Positions 1-9,575 of a stretch of DNA of 64,000 nucleotides are shown piece after piece. This stretch comes from Chlorogloea purpurea SAG 13.99 (GTDB lineage: Bacteria; Cyanobacteriota; Cyanobacteriia; Cyanobacteriales; Microcystaceae), in the NCBI GenBank assembly GCA_016903695.1, contig JADQBB010000008.1, forward strand, positions 54,286 through 118,285, written 5' to 3'. Within the stretch, counting starts at the first letter, position 1, and every line of letters begins with the position of its first letter. A model generated the notes under the pieces. That model was not told where the DNA came from, searched no databases, and was given only the letters and a program-made list of their open reading frames with translations. The translations under genes were made by a program, and so were the position numbers.

Positions 1-349
1 GCGAAGGTACTTTCAGGGCGAATATGCCCGTGGGTGTCATGGGTGGATGTTCGTACTTGATGGCTTTGTTTTTCTTGCCGCCGCGGCGGGGTTTATGAGG
101 TTTAAAGCATCCCCATATATCATTCTCGCCCGTTAATACATCCACTCCCGAACACCACCAGCCCCCCAATTCCGTATGGGAATACCTTTTAAGTATATTC
201 GTCTCAACTCTGCCATCGTTCCTTCTCGGCAATTGTTCAGCGTATAATAGATATTCCCCCGCTTCTATCCCTTCGAGGGGTTGGACGTTTAATCTGATTA
301 ACTCCTCATCGACACCGCTACTTACCCACTCTCGCACATAACTTTCCAT
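1..349 (-). CDS. CyRepA1-family plasmid-type replication protein, N-terminal fragment (cut by window edge)
   Basis: An open frame of 116 codons starts at the ATG at 349 and runs off the left edge without a stop. The peptide begins MESYVREWVSSGVDEELI and contains LPRRNDGR, the aromatic GGWWCSGVD and KYEHPPMTPTGIFAL. This run of motifs is what I associate with the N-terminus of the large cyanobacterial CyRepA1 (DUF3854-containing) replication proteins, first known from plasmids but also found on chromosomes. The expected downstream Toprim-like and helicase-like parts lie outside the window. The assignment rests on recalled family sequence, not on a search. It sits next to ordinary chromosomal genes, so a chromosomal or integrated copy is more likely than a plasmid. 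Confidence 0.7.
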   Translation of the reverse strand, partial: MESYVREWVSSGVDEELIRLNVQPLEGIEAGEYLLYAEQLPRRNDGRVETNILKRYSHTELGGWWCSGVDVLTGENDIWGCFKPHKPRRGGKKNKAIKYEHPPMTPTGIFALKVPS

Positions 350-596
350 CTCTCTACCCTACATCTAGTGTTCAGACGATCCATTCTAGCTGTAAAGCAC
401 TATATGCGGAGATAAACTTTTTATGAGCGATCGCTTGACCTGTAAATCGTCAATATTGATTGTCCATTGTTACCACTACCGGGACAAAAGGCTGATAAGC
501 CGCTTACGAACTAGATCTGCTTTCTTGGTCGTCGCTGATTCTTAGATATATTCGCCATTTAAAAACGATCGTTATTATGACGTGAGCGAGAGAATC

Positions 597-767
597 TTAA
601 ATTTTCTCTTCATCTTGGGATTGGGAATTCTCCCCTTTCATTTCCTCCTTGAAACCACGTAAGGTTTTACCCAAAGCGCCACCGATTTCCGGTATTTTCT
701 TCGGCCCGAAAATAAGCACGACGACCACACCAATAATAGCTAATTCGGGCCAACCTAATCCAAACAT
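597..767 (-). CDS. tatA: Twin-arginine translocase subunit TatA/E
   Basis: A 56-residue protein starting MFGLGWPELAIIG. It has one N-terminal membrane helix (about residues 6-20), the FGPKKIPEIG hinge, an amphipathic helix (GKTLRGFKEEM) and a short acidic tail. This is the textbook TatA/E layout. The protein forms the pore-like component that moves folded proteins across the thylakoid or plasma membrane. It is transcribed in the same direction as, and downstream of, the pyrFE gene with a 51-base gap, so it may be co-transcribed. Cyanobacterial TatA proteins often serve both TatA and TatB roles, so the subtype cannot be fixed from sequence. Confidence 0.93.
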   Translation of the reverse strand: MFGLGWPELAIIGVVVVLIFGPKKIPEIGGALGKTLRGFKEEMKGENSQSQDEEKI

Positions 768-818
768 AAATTTTCACGCTAGAAAGTAATTAAGATAGGG
801 ACATTCTAGCATTTAACC

Positions 819-2264
819 TCAATGCTTACGAACGCAGTCGTATTGTTCTTGGGAGAGACGACCGGATTCAAAGAGAGTATCGGAAATCTCCGAGAGACCT
901 AGGACGGAATAGGCGTTATAACCCCGTTGTTTGAGTTTATCCTTGACCCCTTCCTCGTGGTCGATCAAGACCACAATATCATTAACAATTAGCCCGGCCG
1001 ATTGTAACTTTTCCGCCCCCTCGATCGCACTTTTTCCAGAAATGAGAATATCATCCACCACTACCACCGTTTCCCCAGGCTGAAAATCACCTTCGATCAA
1101 ACGGCGGGTGCCGTGGGCTTTCACCTCTTTGCGGGGGAAAATCATCGGGCGATGCAGCAGCATAGACAAGCCAGTAGCGGTAGGCAGAGAACCGTAGGGG
1201 ATACCGGCGATGCGATCAAATTTTAATTCTTTTAAAATCTCGCTATAAGCCTTGAGAACTTCCTGAAAAAGTTGGGGATTGGAAATGATGCGGCGCAGGT
1301 CAATATAGTAGGAGAAAATAGCCCCGGAAGCTTGTACATATTCCCCGAATATTAAGCACCCGATGTCATATAATTGCAAGATTAAATCTTGATGGGGGTG
1401 CTGATTGAGTAGACATACATTGGGAGTCCATAGAGTAGCTTCTTCAGGTTTACTAACTCTTTGAGTGCGAATATTGTTAATTTCCTCTCGGAGATTTTTA
1501 AGTTTATCCACTAGCCCGTCATCTTTGAGCCAATCTTGAGGCACAGGCAGGAGTAACCCTGAATTTTGTCCGTTGAATCCCGCCAGCAATAAAGCTGATA
1601 AATTGTTAGTTTTTGACCAAATACTACGCAGAAGAATCCATCTTTCGGGGGCGATAGAGCGAATTTTAGCGAGGATTTCCGGGGAAGTCGTCCCTACTTC
1701 TAGGAAGAGGTTTTCGGGACTCGCCCAGGTTTGCGCTTCGCGGATTACTTGCAGGTAGAAGGGATTGTCGGGGCCGGGATAACCTTGAATATTGACCGCG
1801 CCGGGGTTAGAGGTGTGACAGAGGATGAAGACACCCCGATCGGGATAAACTAGAAAAGGAGCCGTATGGTCTTGACCGATATAAGGGTTGAGAGTAACTG
1901 CGTCCACATTCCAAGTATTAAAAATAGTGCGGGCGAAAACGCTACTAGTATTTAAATCGCCGTGTTTGGCATCTAAAATCACCGGTATGTTATCGGGAAT
2001 TTTCTGGAGTAGGCGGATTAATAGATCTAAACCCTTACCACCGAAAGCCTCATAAAAGCCAAGAGTTGGTTTATAGGCACAAACTAACCCTGATGTAGTA
2101 GAGATAATCCCGGTTAGCCACGATTCCAGTGCATTAATTAATTCATCCTCGTTACCTTGAAAAGTATCGGCACTTGGCATCATCTCCGGGTTAGGATCGA
2201 GAGCGATAACGAGCAGGGATTGATTGTGAGTGATGGCCCCGTTGAGTTTCTCTATAAATATCAT
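819..2264 (-). CDS. pyrFE: Bifunctional orotidine-5'-phosphate decarboxylase / orotate phosphoribosyltransferase
   Basis: A 481-residue fusion covering the last two steps of UMP synthesis. The N-terminal half (about 1-270) is an OMP decarboxylase with the catalytic Lys/Asp motif LDAKHGDLN near residue 98. The C-terminal half (about 290-481) is an orotate phosphoribosyltransferase with the PRPP-binding loop VVVVDDILISGKSA near residue 400. Fusion in the order PyrF-PyrE is established in cyanobacteria and is the reverse of the eukaryotic UMP synthase order. The gene starts at an ATG only 2 bases after the stop of the upstream Ap4A-phosphorylase-like gene, so the two are almost certainly translated from one message. 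Confidence 0.95.
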   Translation of the reverse strand: MIFIEKLNGAITHNQSLLVIALDPNPEMMPSADTFQGNEDELINALESWLTGIISTTSGLVCAYKPTLGFYEAFGGKGLDLLIRLLQKIPDNIPVILDAKHGDLNTSSVFARTIFNTWNVDAVTLNPYIGQDHTAPFLVYPDRGVFILCHTSNPGAVNIQGYPGPDNPFYLQVIREAQTWASPENLFLEVGTTSPEILAKIRSIAPERWILLRSIWSKTNNLSALLLAGFNGQNSGLLLPVPQDWLKDDGLVDKLKNLREEINNIRTQRVSKPEEATLWTPNVCLLNQHPHQDLILQLYDIGCLIFGEYVQASGAIFSYYIDLRRIISNPQLFQEVLKAYSEILKELKFDRIAGIPYGSLPTATGLSMLLHRPMIFPRKEVKAHGTRRLIEGDFQPGETVVVVDDILISGKSAIEGAEKLQSAGLIVNDIVVLIDHEEGVKDKLKQRGYNAYSVLGLSEISDTLFESGRLSQEQYDCVRKH

Positions 2265-2266
2265 TG

Positions 2267-3103
2267 TTAGTTTTTGGAGTGGGCGGTATTCTTTAAAATT
2301 TCCATCGGAGTAAGCTGTTTCAATAATTGAAGTTGTTCTCGATCGCGCACTAATAAAGCACCGGCGAATCCCAAGGAATTGACCGCTATAGACTGGTAGC
2401 TTTCTTGACTCCTAGGGATAAGCATCATCCATCGTCTGGTGGTCAATAAATTGTAAGCGCCCGTTTGTTTCTGACCGACTTTCGTCAAACCAACCCGCTG
2501 TAATAACGTATCGTAGCACTGAAGGTAAATTCGGGCTACTTCCTCTAAACAAAGGTTCGGGTCAATAGAAAGTTTTTCGCACGCGTGAATATAGGGTAGA
2601 GTAATATGGGGAAACTCGATAACTGTTTCTATCGGTACGGTTTTGATTTCGGGAATAAATGGGAAAGGTACTAACTGTAAATGTTTATGAGGTTGACTAG
2701 ACCCGGCTGCTTCCCCGCCATTATAAAAACCCAGTCCATCTATTTCCTGTAAACAAGTCCAGAGGGCTTGAAAATCTTCTAATGTCAGCCAATCTTCTTG
2801 GTCTTGGTAATCACGAGTAATAATTAATAAATGATTTTCTACTACGTTAAATTTATTGAGCAAGCAAATGTGACTAGGCGGAAGATCGGCCACATAGAGA
2901 TTTTCATCGTAAGGTAGAAAGGGGTTGGTAGATGGCTTGGTCTTTTGCTTATCTTCCGCTTTTCTCGCTAAGTTGGTTACTATACGCACGAGAAAGTTAA
3001 TGCCATCTTGGGCGATGAATTCATAACTGGTGGGGATAGAGTGTAAGGCCCCGCAAGCGATCGCTCTTTCGGTTCTGTGAATGACTTTTGACCAGAGACT
3101 CAT
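2267..3103 (-). CDS. Ap4A phosphorylase / ATP adenylyltransferase-like HIT-superfamily protein
   Basis: A 278-residue protein with a HIT-like histidine motif, SSQPHKHLQLVPFPF, near residue 145. It also has N-terminal and C-terminal segments resembling the Apa2/DUF4922 family (for example FLPYDENLYVADLPPSHICLLNKF). Family members split diadenosine tetraphosphate with phosphate to give ATP and ADP; the motif His is the expected nucleophile. It is the first gene of a two-gene unit with pyrFE, so nucleotide housekeeping is a consistent context. Function is by family only; a related nucleotidyltransferase activity cannot be excluded. Confidence 0.85.
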   Translation of the reverse strand: MSLWSKVIHRTERAIACGALHSIPTSYEFIAQDGINFLVRIVTNLARKAEDKQKTKPSTNPFLPYDENLYVADLPPSHICLLNKFNVVENHLLIITRDYQDQEDWLTLEDFQALWTCLQEIDGLGFYNGGEAAGSSQPHKHLQLVPFPFIPEIKTVPIETVIEFPHITLPYIHACEKLSIDPNLCLEEVARIYLQCYDTLLQRVGLTKVGQKQTGAYNLLTTRRWMMLIPRSQESYQSIAVNSLGFAGALLVRDREQLQLLKQLTPMEILKNTAHSKN

Positions 3104-3374
3104 GAATTTATCGAGAGACTATATCAAGCATATATTAATCTTCGGGCTTGAGAATAGTTTCTTTGTTTTGTGGCGTTTAACTTTGCCACTGTCCACAAAA
3201 GCATGAACACCGGCGTATTTAGCTTGGCAATACAATTTTACTAGCCAACCTGAAAGCATAAGACAAAAGAACTACCCAACAAAAAGGAACTTTTTAGATT
3301 AAGATACTTCTAGGTATAAAAGTATTTCTAATTGTTAAGGACTAACAAAGAGTAAGGGGTGGCGAGGAGCAAGC

Positions 3375-4769
3375 ATGGCGAATTTTTCAGGACAGTTTGA
3401 TACAGAGCCTTACGCGGAACAATTAGAAAATACTTCTCGGATGCCCGATAGCAACAGCAAAAACAGTCCGTCAAAACTCAGAAAATCGCCCCTCCTTCAA
3501 GGTATAGCCTGGGGATTTTCCCTCGGATTAGTAGCCTTGGTCTCCGCTTCTCTAGGTGCGGGTTATGCCCTACTCAGTCCCTACTCTTCTTTAAAATCGA
3601 CTGCCGTATGGCAAAAAAGCGACTTTTACAGCACGAAACCTTTTCTGAAGTCTTCCAATGGCTTATTTAGTTACGAATTATCAAGGCCGGTAAACATCAT
3701 CGTCATGGGCATCGATCGAGTTTTAGACGCTAAAGACGATTCCAGGAAGATGTTTAACGGACGCAGCGACACGATGTTACTAGTGCGCTTCGACCCTACC
3801 GACCATTCTATCCGCCTTCTTTCCATCCCCAGAGATAGTCGGGTGAATATACCAGGCAGAGGTTTCACGAAAATCAACGACGCGAATGTTCTAGGCGGGC
3901 CGATGTTAGCTTCCGATGTAGTGCGGCAAACCTTAAATGGTGTAACTATCGATCGCTATGTACGCATTACCACCGACGCGTTTAAAGAATTGATCGACTT
4001 GGCCGGGGGAGTAGAAGTAAACGTCCCAGAGAGAATGCAACATCGAGACGTTACCCAGAAACTGTTCATCGATTTACAGCCCGGACTACAAACCCTCAAC
4101 GGCGATCAAGCGGAACAATTCGCTCGCTATCGCAATAAAATAACAGGTGACATCGGGCGGGTACAAAGACAGCAAGTATTAATGAAAGCCTTACAAAAAC
4201 AGTTGCTCAATCCTACCCTGTTACCGAGTCTACCTCGAGGGGTCGAGATCATGCAGAAATATACAGACACTAATCTAACAGTAGAAGAAATGTTCGCTCT
4301 GGCCGCTTATGGACTCTCTACAAAATCTCAAGACGTGAGGATGGTTTTACTGCCTGGTCACTTTAATGCTCTCAACGAGTATGATGGTCGTAGCTACTGG
4401 GTGTTAGATCACGATGAAATTAATAAAGTCGTCAACAACCTATTGGGGGAAAACAGTACGGGGCAAACGGTCAATAACCCCTTACAATTACGGATAGCCG
4501 TTCAAAATGGCACGGATCACCCCGGTTTAGCGGGCAAAGTGGTGCGCTATCTGCGACAGCAGGGCTATGAGCGCGCTTATGTAGACGGCGATGCCAGCGA
4601 GAAAGTCACAGAAACCATGATCATCGTCCAGAAAGGAAATCTAGAAGCCGCGAGTTCCTTGAAAAATTCGATCGGGATTGGTACAGTAGAATCGTCCTCG
4701 ATCGGTTCTTTACGGTCTGATTTAACCATCCGTCTAGGCGAAGATGCTCAAGGATTCCAGACGAAATAG
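3375..4769 (+). CDS. LCP (LytR-CpsA-Psr) family transferase with C-terminal LytR_C domain
   Basis: A 464-residue membrane-anchored protein. A cytoplasmic tail of about 45 residues is followed by a transmembrane helix (about 47-70). The LCP domain runs from about 105 to 270, with the typical [28 protein letters not shown] and [10 protein letters not shown] stretches. The Arg and Asp residues in these motifs bind the pyrophosphate of the lipid-linked donor. A C-terminal LytR_C domain follows (about 372-455, [16 protein letters not shown]). LCP enzymes attach secondary polymers to peptidoglycan. The ATG at 3375 has a strong GAGGAG ribosome site 5 bases upstream. The same-strand pentapeptide gene follows after 23 bases. 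Confidence 0.92.
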   Translation: MANFSGQFDTEPYAEQLENTSRMPDSNSKNSPSKLRKSPLLQGIAWGFSLGLVALVSASLGAGYALLSPYSSLKSTAVWQKSDFYSTKPFLKSSNGLFSYELSRPVNIIVMGIDRVLDAKDDSRKMFNGRSDTMLLVRFDPTDHSIRLLSIPRDSRVNIPGRGFTKINDANVLGGPMLASDVVRQTLNGVTIDRYVRITTDAFKELIDLAGGVEVNVPERMQHRDVTQKLFIDLQPGLQTLNGDQAEQFARYRNKITGDIGRVQRQQVLMKALQKQLLNPTLLPSLPRGVEIMQKYTDTNLTVEEMFALAAYGLSTKSQDVRMVLLPGHFNALNEYDGRSYWVLDHDEINKVVNNLLGENSTGQTVNNPLQLRIAVQNGTDHPGLAGKVVRYLRQQGYERAYVDGDASEKVTETMIIVQKGNLEAASSLKNSIGIGTVESSSIGSLRSDLTIRLGEDAQGFQTK

Positions 4770-4792
4770 AAAATACCCCCACCCATTCGCCC

Positions 4793-5305
4793 ATGAAAAA
4801 ATTAACGTTACGTTTTTTAAGTGTAATTTTTATTATGATTATGGCTTGCCTCTGGGTGCTTTTAGATGCCCGTAGCGTCGCTTTCGCCCAAGAGAAAAGT
4901 ATCAATCACACCTACGGACAATTAGCCGAGCAAGATTTTTCCCATCAAGACTTAAAAGGGGCGGTATTCGCGGCGGCGAATATGCGGGGTATCAACTTGG
5001 AAAATTCCAACTTATCCTATTCGATTCTCACCGAAGGAGTGCTGTTGAAAGCTAATCTTAAAGGTGCGGATCTTACTGGCTCCCTCATGGATAGAGTAAC
5101 ACTAGATTTTGCCGATTTAACTAATGCTATCCTCACCGATGCCGTAGCCAGTAGAACGCGTTTTTATGACGCTACTATCACGGGGGCTGATTTTACTAAC
5201 GCCGTCATCGATACCTATCAAATTAATTTGATGTGCCAGAGGGCAGAAGGTGTTAACCCGGTAACAGGAGTGGCGACGAGAGATAGTTTAGGTTGTGATT
5301 TATAA
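4793..5305 (+). CDS. Secreted (probably thylakoid-lumen) pentapeptide-repeat protein
   Basis: A 170-residue protein with a clear signal peptide ([21 protein letters not shown], cleavage likely after AFA at about residue 32). About 90 residues of A(D/N)LXX pentapeptide repeats follow ([22 protein letters not shown] and on). The end is short and Cys-containing (LMCQRAEG and GCDL), and its two Cys could form a disulfide. Export plus right-handed beta-helix repeats resembles the lumenal pentapeptide proteins TL17/TL20.3 of plants and cyanobacteria, whose biochemical role is unknown. It lies 23 bases after the LCP gene and 8 bases before a small unknown gene, so a shared transcript is likely. Confidence 0.88.
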   Translation: MKKLTLRFLSVIFIMIMACLWVLLDARSVAFAQEKSINHTYGQLAEQDFSHQDLKGAVFAAANMRGINLENSNLSYSILTEGVLLKANLKGADLTGSLMDRVTLDFADLTNAILTDAVASRTRFYDATITGADFTNAVIDTYQINLMCQRAEGVNPVTGVATRDSLGCDL

Positions 5306-5313
5306 AGGATTTT

Positions 5314-5652
5314 ATGTTAAGTACCACCGATGATCGAATAATTACCCTCGTTCCCGCTCCTTCTGAGGAACAAAGATTTCAACAAAAGCGGATGAATGAG
5401 ATTCAATTACTTCTCGATAGTTTATTTGAAAGGGAAGAAGCAACGGTCAAACAAATCCTCGATTGTCTTTATGATGTGGGTTCGATTAACCTCATTAATA
5501 AAAAATTTTCCAATCGCCCTCTAAACCGTTTATTAAAAATGATCTCCCGTTACGCTAAGCCCATATTTAAAATCTTCGCTCTCCGTTGGTTTAAACGTAA
5601 CTGTCCCCAATTGATCACGGCTTGGTTAAGTACGAAAGTAAATTTTAAATAA
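5314..5652 (+). CDS. Conserved cyanobacterial-type hypothetical protein, 112 aa
   Basis: I do not recognise a named family. The protein is mostly helical and basic towards the C-terminus, with no signal peptide and one weak amphipathic hydrophobic stretch (AKPIFKIFALRWFKR, about 80-95) that could touch a membrane. It begins 8 bases after the stop of the pentapeptide gene with AAAGGA upstream, so it is probably translated from that message. Codon use looks like its neighbours. It is a gene by position and open frame; function is unknown. Confidence 0.7.
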   Translation: MLSTTDDRIITLVPAPSEEQRFQQKRMNEIQLLLDSLFEREEATVKQILDCLYDVGSINLINKKFSNRPLNRLLKMISRYAKPIFKIFALRWFKRNCPQLITAWLSTKVNFK

Positions 5653-5744
5653 CCGGTGAGTTTTAAAGCTTAAAAAAGGGTGAAATATGTGGAATTGGGG
5701 CAATATATCGGTTATGTTGGGAAAACTATAGATAAAATTTTTCA

Positions 5745-6203
5745 ATGAAAGCTCTAAAATCACTCGTGCCTTTACTGATAATCCTCCTCGCTAGTCCGCT
5801 ACTCCCCCTCAAAGCTCAACCCCAACCCCCTCAAGCCCCCCCTCAAGAACCACCACCGGGGCCCGGCGGGGGAATTCAGCTTACCCAACAGGATTTACAA
5901 CAGTATGTGAACGAGTTATCCAGAGAACTACCGATGACTTTAGAATCTTCTATACGTTGGGATTCGATCGCTCTCGCCCCCAGCAGAATGTTGATTTATA
6001 AATATACTTTTTTAGACCCGGCAGTACAGAACATTAACCGTCAACAAACAGAACAGATCAGAAGATCGGTAGCCGAAACTATGTGTCAGAATGATGACGT
6101 GAAAATCCTCTTGGATAACGACGTGAAATTTAATTTCAAATATCACGCCCGTCAGGGAAAATTTTTGACTGAAGTATTTTTTAATCGGTCTGATTGTCGT
6201 TAG
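5745..6203 (+). CDS. Secreted proline-rich hypothetical protein, 152 aa
   Basis: A signal peptide (about 1-24, ending PLKAQP) is followed by a Pro/Gly-rich linker (about 25-45, PPQAPPQEPPPGPGGG) and a folded domain of about 105 residues. The domain has two cysteines, MCQND and NRSDC, which could pair in the periplasm. No named domain was recognised. The start ATG at 5745 follows an AT-rich 90-base gap. Its TAG stop overlaps the TAA stop of the convergent histidine kinase in the shared bases TTAG at 6200-6203. Confidence 0.75.
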   Translation: MKALKSLVPLLIILLASPLLPLKAQPQPPQAPPQEPPPGPGGGIQLTQQDLQQYVNELSRELPMTLESSIRWDSIALAPSRMLIYKYTFLDPAVQNINRQQTEQIRRSVAETMCQNDDVKILLDNDVKFNFKYHARQGKFLTEVFFNRSDCR

Positions 6204-8176
6204 GGTCGAGTTTTAACTTTACCGTTATTATTTCCTCCAGAATTGGTATTAACAAAGATGGGTACGGTAAAGCTAAACTTACTGCCATAAGTTTTTCCAG
6301 AAGACTCAGCCCAGATTTGTCCGCCCCAACCGGCAACTATCTGACGGCAGATAGCCAGACCCAAACCCGTGCCGCCCGCGCTACGTCTGAGAGCGCCCTC
6401 TTCTTGATAGAATCGATCGAACACCGTTTCTAATCGATTCGGTTCGATACCTCTACCCGTGTCCGCCACCGTTACTTTTAAAGCTTGACCTTTATCGGCA
6501 GTAACTTCCACTATCACCTCCCCTTCAGCCCCGGTAAACTTACAGGCGTTATCCAGTAACTTGGATAAAACCTCCACCAACCATTCCCCATCAGCCATCA
6601 CCAGGGGCAAATCCTCGGATACATCGCTGACTATCTTCGGTAGATTACTATTAAGGGTACGACTGCGAACGTGACTCAAAGCTAAATCGACACACTCCCA
6701 CATGGGTAGAGGTTCGGGATTCCAGTTAACCCGCCCGCTTTCTAACTGGGATAGGGTGAGGAAATCTTGCACCAGTTTCCGCATCCTTTCCGCGTCTTGT
6801 AAGGCGGTATTGAGCATGATCTGCCGCAATTCTTGAGGCATATCCGGTTCAGTGGCTAAACTCTCCAAACAAACCTGTATAGTAGAGAGGGGAGTCCGTA
6901 ACTCGTGGCCGGTAATGGCTACCAAATTAGAGCGGGTACGATCGAGGGCTTCTAATTGTTCGTTAAGATCTTGTAAATTAGCATAAGCTTCCGCTTGAAT
7001 TAAAGCTACACCGATTTGACTGGCCACCGCATCTACTAACGTTACATCCTCGGCCTTCCATACAGAAGGTTCCGGCCCGCAGTGATGTAACTCCACCATA
7101 CCTAACAAACGACTTTGATAGAGAATCGGCACTAATAACCACGAGAAAATCGAACAGCTTTTCACCAATTTATTAATGTCGCTGCCTGGAATTCGCGGGT
7201 CATGAAATGTATCATCTATCTTCAAAGATTCTCGCAATTCTACCGTTTGTTGAAAGAGGGGATTATTTTTCAGCGGCCAGTTTCGTCCTTTTATGGATTT
7301 AATACCTTGATTGAGAAACTCGTGATCGATGACGGCGTTAGTATCCGTTTCCTTACAGCGATACACTAAACAGCGACATACTCCTAACCCCTCACCCAAT
7401 TTCTGCACTGCTACCTGTAGTATGGCATCGGGGTCGAGAGACCGACGGATGGAAGTGGTCACGGAGTTGATCAGTCTCTCTTTCTGTTCTTTATCGGCTA
7501 GAGACCGATTCGCCTTTAATAATTTATACTGCCCCGCCTGTAAGTATGTTACCAGTCTTTGCACGAAAGGATCGGGGTCGTTATCACCGATTTCTTTGAG
7601 ATATTCGGAAATGTCCTCGCTCAAATAATTTTCGTGGACTGAGGCAATTTTATCTTTTAATTCAGGACGGTATTGTAGGATGCGATTCAAAACTATTTTG
7701 GCCGCCTGTTGACTCACTGCGGGGTTAGAAGTCCAAATACCCTCGAAACGACGGTTATTATCCACCGCAGCCATAGTTTCTTGGGCTTCTTCAGCCTGAG
7801 TCCTTTCCCGACAGATCAAACAACTGGAATAGTTTTTGCCGATAACTATCAAGTGCCACTCGAAGGAGAGGGCATCGTCGGGGCTGAAAGCGATCGTTTC
7901 GTACTCTCGCGAGCGGTTAGCGAATTCCGTCTCCGGGGCCGCTAATACGTACACTTGAGAGCTTTTTTGGGCGATTCTCTGATAGCGATGAGCCTCCTGG
8001 CGATAAAAACGTTCTTTTTGAAAACTCGCAATGACTAATGGGTTATCATCCTCCGCTAACACTTGATCCTCCATAGCGTGGGATAAAGCCGTTAGAGAAG
8101 CTTTGAAGTACATTTGCGATCGCCAGTTGGGCAGAAACTGCAACAGTTCTGTTAAGACAGAAGTTGAGATGCTCAT
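6200..8176 (-). CDS. DICT-GAF sensor histidine kinase
   Basis: A 658-residue kinase from the ATG at 8176; a GTG at 8215 would add 13 residues. An N-terminal DICT domain (about 5-130; ALSHAMEDQVLAE, a Cys-pair LICRERTQ) is followed by a linker, then a GAF domain (about 240-395). The HisKA domain carries the phospho-acceptor in ITGHELRTPLSTIQ (about 425). The HATPase domain has N-box LLDNACKFT, DTGRGI and GGTGLGLAICR. All catalytic boxes are intact. DICT domains are typical of cyanobacterial two-component and c-di-GMP proteins, and the signal is unknown. No response regulator is adjacent, so this is an orphan kinase here. Confidence 0.92.
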   Translation of the reverse strand: MSISTSVLTELLQFLPNWRSQMYFKASLTALSHAMEDQVLAEDDNPLVIASFQKERFYRQEAHRYQRIAQKSSQVYVLAAPETEFANRSREYETIAFSPDDALSFEWHLIVIGKNYSSCLICRERTQAEEAQETMAAVDNNRRFEGIWTSNPAVSQQAAKIVLNRILQYRPELKDKIASVHENYLSEDISEYLKEIGDNDPDPFVQRLVTYLQAGQYKLLKANRSLADKEQKERLINSVTTSIRRSLDPDAILQVAVQKLGEGLGVCRCLVYRCKETDTNAVIDHEFLNQGIKSIKGRNWPLKNNPLFQQTVELRESLKIDDTFHDPRIPGSDINKLVKSCSIFSWLLVPILYQSRLLGMVELHHCGPEPSVWKAEDVTLVDAVASQIGVALIQAEAYANLQDLNEQLEALDRTRSNLVAITGHELRTPLSTIQVCLESLATEPDMPQELRQIMLNTALQDAERMRKLVQDFLTLSQLESGRVNWNPEPLPMWECVDLALSHVRSRTLNSNLPKIVSDVSEDLPLVMADGEWLVEVLSKLLDNACKFTGAEGEVIVEVTADKGQALKVTVADTGRGIEPNRLETVFDRFYQEEGALRRSAGGTGLGLAICRQIVAGWGGQIWAESSGKTYGSKFSFTVPIFVNTNSGGNNNGKVKTRP

Positions 8177-8302
8177 CGATGCTGTTGTTTGCTTGTTTTT
8201 TAAACGTCGAGTCACCTTAAGAAGCCCTTTCTTCTTCCGTGTTCTCTTATCACCTTATCCTACACGGATCAGTCCAGTCATGGAACATAAGGGGGTCATA
8301 AC

Positions 8303-9472
8303 TTAACTATTAACAATTCTTAATAATATCCCGGCGATCGCTGATGACCCTCCAGGTTCACCCACTCTTTCTAAGCCGTTGCACGAGCATAATTCCCTAT
8401 AATTACTATCTCGTAAAAACCGTTGTAAAACCCCCGCCCCCCGGGTAAACATCGCCGGTGTTTTCGGTTTTCTATCGATCGTCACCACCGAATCACCTAA
8501 CAGACGCATTTGCGCTTCGGCGAAAGGATAGGTGAATTGAGGGCCGGAACCAGGAATTTGCAGTACGGGTTTACCTAATCCCACGGCTTGTTCTACGGCC
8601 GTGCCCGCCATTCCCACCACAGCGTCACAAGACTGTAATATGTCGGGGAAAGCCCCCCAGTAACCCCTCACCATCACGCCATTCTTGACCAATTTACCTT
8701 CGCCGTGATATTGCCAACCCTGTTTCATCCCCGAATCTTTTAACGCCCCCTCATCGATACCGGCAACTAAAGCGATACAGAATTGTAAGGGCTGGAGTTT
8801 CGCCGCCTCCTCGCACAGGCATAACTGTAAACTCAGATTATCGAGGGCTTCGGGGAGACGGCTACCAGGTAATAAAGCGATAACGGGAATATCGGGCTTT
8901 AGTTCTAAATCCCTACCGGAGGGAGTTAACACGTCCATGATGGGATAACCGGCGAATACAGCTTTATCCAGGCCCCTTTTTTGTAAATCCCGCGCGGTGA
9001 AAGCGTCTCTGGTGAAAACTTGTACACATCGATCGCTCTCTAAAGCTAATCTAGTAATCAGGGGTAAACGTAATCTGCCCTCGTAGTAGGAAGAAGTGGA
9101 GACGATGAAGGCGACGAAGGGGCGGCGGGTAAGCCAGGCGATGGAGATGGGGACAATATCACCCACGGCCACCAACAAATCGCAATCGCGACTGTAGTTA
9201 AAAACGGCTTTGATTTGGCCTAAGGTGAGGGCAATCAAGCCGTTAGCAATATCTTTGACCCAATTAAGGGGATTGGTATAGACGATACCCCCGGAGGGAA
9301 GATTGGCGGTAGGGGCGATGATGGGTACTCCCAGATCCAGGTAAGCTTTGCCGTCACCGACTATAGGCAGCGCGGCGATTTTCAGGGAGTCGGTGGCGAG
9401 AGATTTGATAATCAGGCTGGCGTTTAAATCTTCGCCGTGTCCGTTACTGAGAAAGAGTATTTTTTTATTCAT
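8303..9472 (-). CDS. Lipid-A-disaccharide synthase-related protein (LpxB-like, cyanobacterial)
   Basis: A 389-residue GT-B fold glycosyltransferase-like protein. The N-terminal loop NGHGEDLNASLI and the C-terminal donor-site segments LLPGSRLPEALDNL and GMAGTAVEQAVGLGKPVLQIPG are the conserved parts shared with LpxB and MurG-like enzymes. Cyanobacteria carry this family (TIGR03492-type) although many lack classical lipid A, so its product is uncertain. ATG start; divergent from the adenine methylase. Confidence 0.85.
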   Translation of the reverse strand: MNKKILFLSNGHGEDLNASLIIKSLATDSLKIAALPIVGDGKAYLDLGVPIIAPTANLPSGGIVYTNPLNWVKDIANGLIALTLGQIKAVFNYSRDCDLLVAVGDIVPISIAWLTRRPFVAFIVSTSSYYEGRLRLPLITRLALESDRCVQVFTRDAFTARDLQKRGLDKAVFAGYPIMDVLTPSGRDLELKPDIPVIALLPGSRLPEALDNLSLQLCLCEEAAKLQPLQFCIALVAGIDEGALKDSGMKQGWQYHGEGKLVKNGVMVRGYWGAFPDILQSCDAVVGMAGTAVEQAVGLGKPVLQIPGSGPQFTYPFAEAQMRLLGDSVVTIDRKPKTPAMFTRGAGVLQRFLRDSNYRELCSCNGLERVGEPGGSSAIAGILLRIVNS

Positions 9473-9575
9473 ATAATAAATAACACGATACTTATCGTAG
9501 TTATTGGATACTACACCTAGTGCCGGGCAATAATTGTTAATGATTAATTATTCTATTTTAGGACACAGTGAAGCG

